From positions 124,001-188,000 of the forward strand of contig CAZDWZ010000002.1 of NCBI GenBank assembly GCA_964509425.1: a stretch of DNA of 64,000 nt, given 5' to 3'. Below, piece by piece: positions 63,024 to 64,000 of this stretch (the stretch's first letter is position 1; the number at the start of each line of letters is the position of its first letter). Made by a program: the position numbers and the translations under genes. The DNA is from CAZDWZ01 sp964509425. GTDB lineage: Bacteria; Bdellovibrionota_C; UBA2361; SZUA-149; CAZDWZ01. The notes beneath the pieces were generated by a model that worked only from the letters and a program-made list of their open reading frames with translations, did no database searches and had not been told where the DNA came from.

Positions 63024-64000
63024 ATGATTGAGGTAGTGCTTGCGAACGAGAACCATGCCTCAAGCTGGGAAAAATTTCTAACCGATAGCCGCGAGCCTCA
63101 CCACGCATTCTCCTGGTGTTGGTCGAGAATCATTCCGGAGATATTCGGCCACCGCCCGTACATGCTGATGGCTGTGCAGGGCACTGGCGATTCTCAAACC
63201 ATTCTGGGAATCTGTCCTCTTTATCACGTAAAAAGCCTCCTCTTCGGGCAAGCGCTCATCTCCGTCCCCTATCTTAACTCCGGGGGCATTCTGACGTGCG
63301 ACGAGGCCGCCCGTCTCGCGTTGCTGTCGAAAGTGACCGAGCTTGGAAAAGAACTGGGTGTCCGTTACGTCGAGCTCCGGCACGTTGGCCAGTGTGAAGG
63401 TTTCGGTTCAGAGTTGCCGGTCCGCACTCACAAAGTCTCGATGAAGTTGCCGCTCACCTCCGACCCAGAGCGCCTGTTCTCGTCGTTCGTTCCGAAGCTC
63501 CGGAGCCAGATCCGGCGACCCTCAAAGGCCGGTTTGTTCGCCCAGGCATCTGGAATTCATCTTTCAAACGAGGAATCCGTCTCGAGCTTTTATTCAGTAT
63601 TCTCGGAACACATGCGTGACCTCGGTACTCCGACGTATCCGAAGCGATTGTACGCGCTCGTACAGAATCAATTCCGCGATCGATGCCGAATTCTCACGGT
63701 CTGGAAAGGCAATGAAGCGGTGGCGGCGGGACTCACCATCGGAGCACCGTGGACCGATAAGGAGACCGTGGAAGGCGCTTCAAGAATCTCGGGAACGGAA
63801 ATTCCCTGGGCGTCGTCACTGAGACGTTGGAACAAAGATTCTCCAAATATGCTTCTCTATTGGGAAGCGATGAAGACGGCCTGCATCGACGGATACGGAA
63901 TGTACGACTTCGGCCGTTCTTCTCCCGATTCCGGGCCCTATAAATTCAAAGCACAGTGGGGAGCGGAACCCAACAAGCTCCACTGGTACTACAGGATATT
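63024..64000 (+). CDS. FemAB family protein, XrtA-associated type (partial, runs off the window)
   Basis: A long open frame from ATG 63024, with GGAAG a few bases upstream, is uninterrupted to the window end (325 codons). It reads MIEVVLANENHASSWEKFL, then HAFSWCWSRIIPEIFGHRPY in the FemAB-typical opening, KLPLTSDPERLFSSFVPKLR, and a second acyltransferase-like lobe ending in YDFGRSSPDSGPYKFKAQWG. The last motif is characteristic of the FemAB-like proteins of XrtA loci, which usually lie beside the deacetylase. The product probably modifies the exopolysaccharide or a protein precursor. Truncated at the right edge. Confidence 0.88.
   Translation, partial: MIEVVLANENHASSWEKFLTDSREPHHAFSWCWSRIIPEIFGHRPYMLMAVQGTGDSQTILGICPLYHVKSLLFGQALISVPYLNSGGILTCDEAARLALLSKVTELGKELGVRYVELRHVGQCEGFGSELPVRTHKVSMKLPLTSDPERLFSSFVPKLRSQIRRPSKAGLFAQASGIHLSNEESVSSFYSVFSEHMRDLGTPTYPKRLYALVQNQFRDRCRILTVWKGNEAVAAGLTIGAPWTDKETVEGASRISGTEIPWASSLRRWNKDSPNMLLYWEAMKTACIDGYGMYDFGRSSPDSGPYKFKAQWGAEPNKLHWYYRI

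Noticed and set aside
1..64000. tRNA, rRNA, CRISPR or prophage genes
   Set aside because: No cloverleaf with a GGTTCGAATCC-type arm, no regular short direct repeats with spacers and no phage structural or integrase gene was found by reading; this was by eye, not by a covariance search.

Overview
The window is a chromosome segment of a Gram-negative bacterium. The evidence is an 11-gene NADH dehydrogenase (complex I) cluster, MurJ, an OlsF-like lipid acyltransferase, a DksA-family protein, YajQ, secreted proteins with Sec or Tat signals, and the first genes of an exosortase/XrtA-type exopolysaccharide locus at the right edge. Base composition is moderate (about half G+C by eye). The mix of genes (Thx ribosomal protein, DUF1800/DUF1501 pair, FG-GAP metalloprotease, 13E12-like HNH endonuclease, MnmC) fits a deep-branching relative of the former Deltaproteobacteria, for example Bdellovibrionota-like. 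That placement is inference; there is no rRNA gene here, and I found no tRNA, CRISPR array or intact transposase.

Layout. 1-3.2 kb: membrane-lipid acyltransferase fusion plus patatin phospholipase. 3.2-3.6 kb: repeats. 3.6-10 kb: secreted metzincin protease with FG-GAP repeats, a Ser/Thr/Gly-rich protein, and serA. 10.0-10.2 kb: a MITE-like palindrome. 10.6-15.1 kb: an acyl-CoA dehydrogenase, glycosyltransferase and murJ run on the minus strand. 15.3-19 kb: purM, a pyruvyl-transferase-family protein and a membrane protein. 19-23.2 kb: DUF1800/DUF1501 pair and queC. 23.3-34.8 kb: yceI, serine hydrolase, a two-gene ABC exporter, a regulator/transporter/binding-protein divergon with a clear palindromic operator, mnmC, a galactonate-dehydratase-like enolase and a membrane protein. 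34.8-39.4 kb: a DksA-like protein with a degenerate zinc finger, a WalJ-like metallohydrolase, a CsoR-type copper repressor with its own operator/promoter followed at once by a diadenylate cyclase, a second orphan binding protein, a DUF3817 protein and an Rrf2 regulator without cysteines.

39.4-44.3 kb is the accessory part: remnants of a foreign AraC gene and of an unknown zinc-ribbon gene, a 78-bp nested hairpin, an HNH endonuclease, cysE and a very G+C-rich island bearing one unknown gene. 44.3-58.0 kb: a secreted coiled-coil protein and nuoNMLKJHGFEDC on the minus strand, without nuoA, nuoB or nuoI. 58.2-59.0 kb: yajQ and a 50-residue Thx ribosomal protein gene with a strong terminator. 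59.2-64 kb: glycosyltransferase, DegT-type aminotransferase, XrtA-type polysaccharide deacetylase and a FemAB-like protein cut by the window end.

Most of the window is ordinary. The most unusual connections are the copper sensor joined to a c-di-AMP synthase, the XRE regulator with its palindromic operator controlling a transporter and an orphan binding protein, and the mosaic of foreign fragments and hairpins between 39.4 and 44.0 kb.
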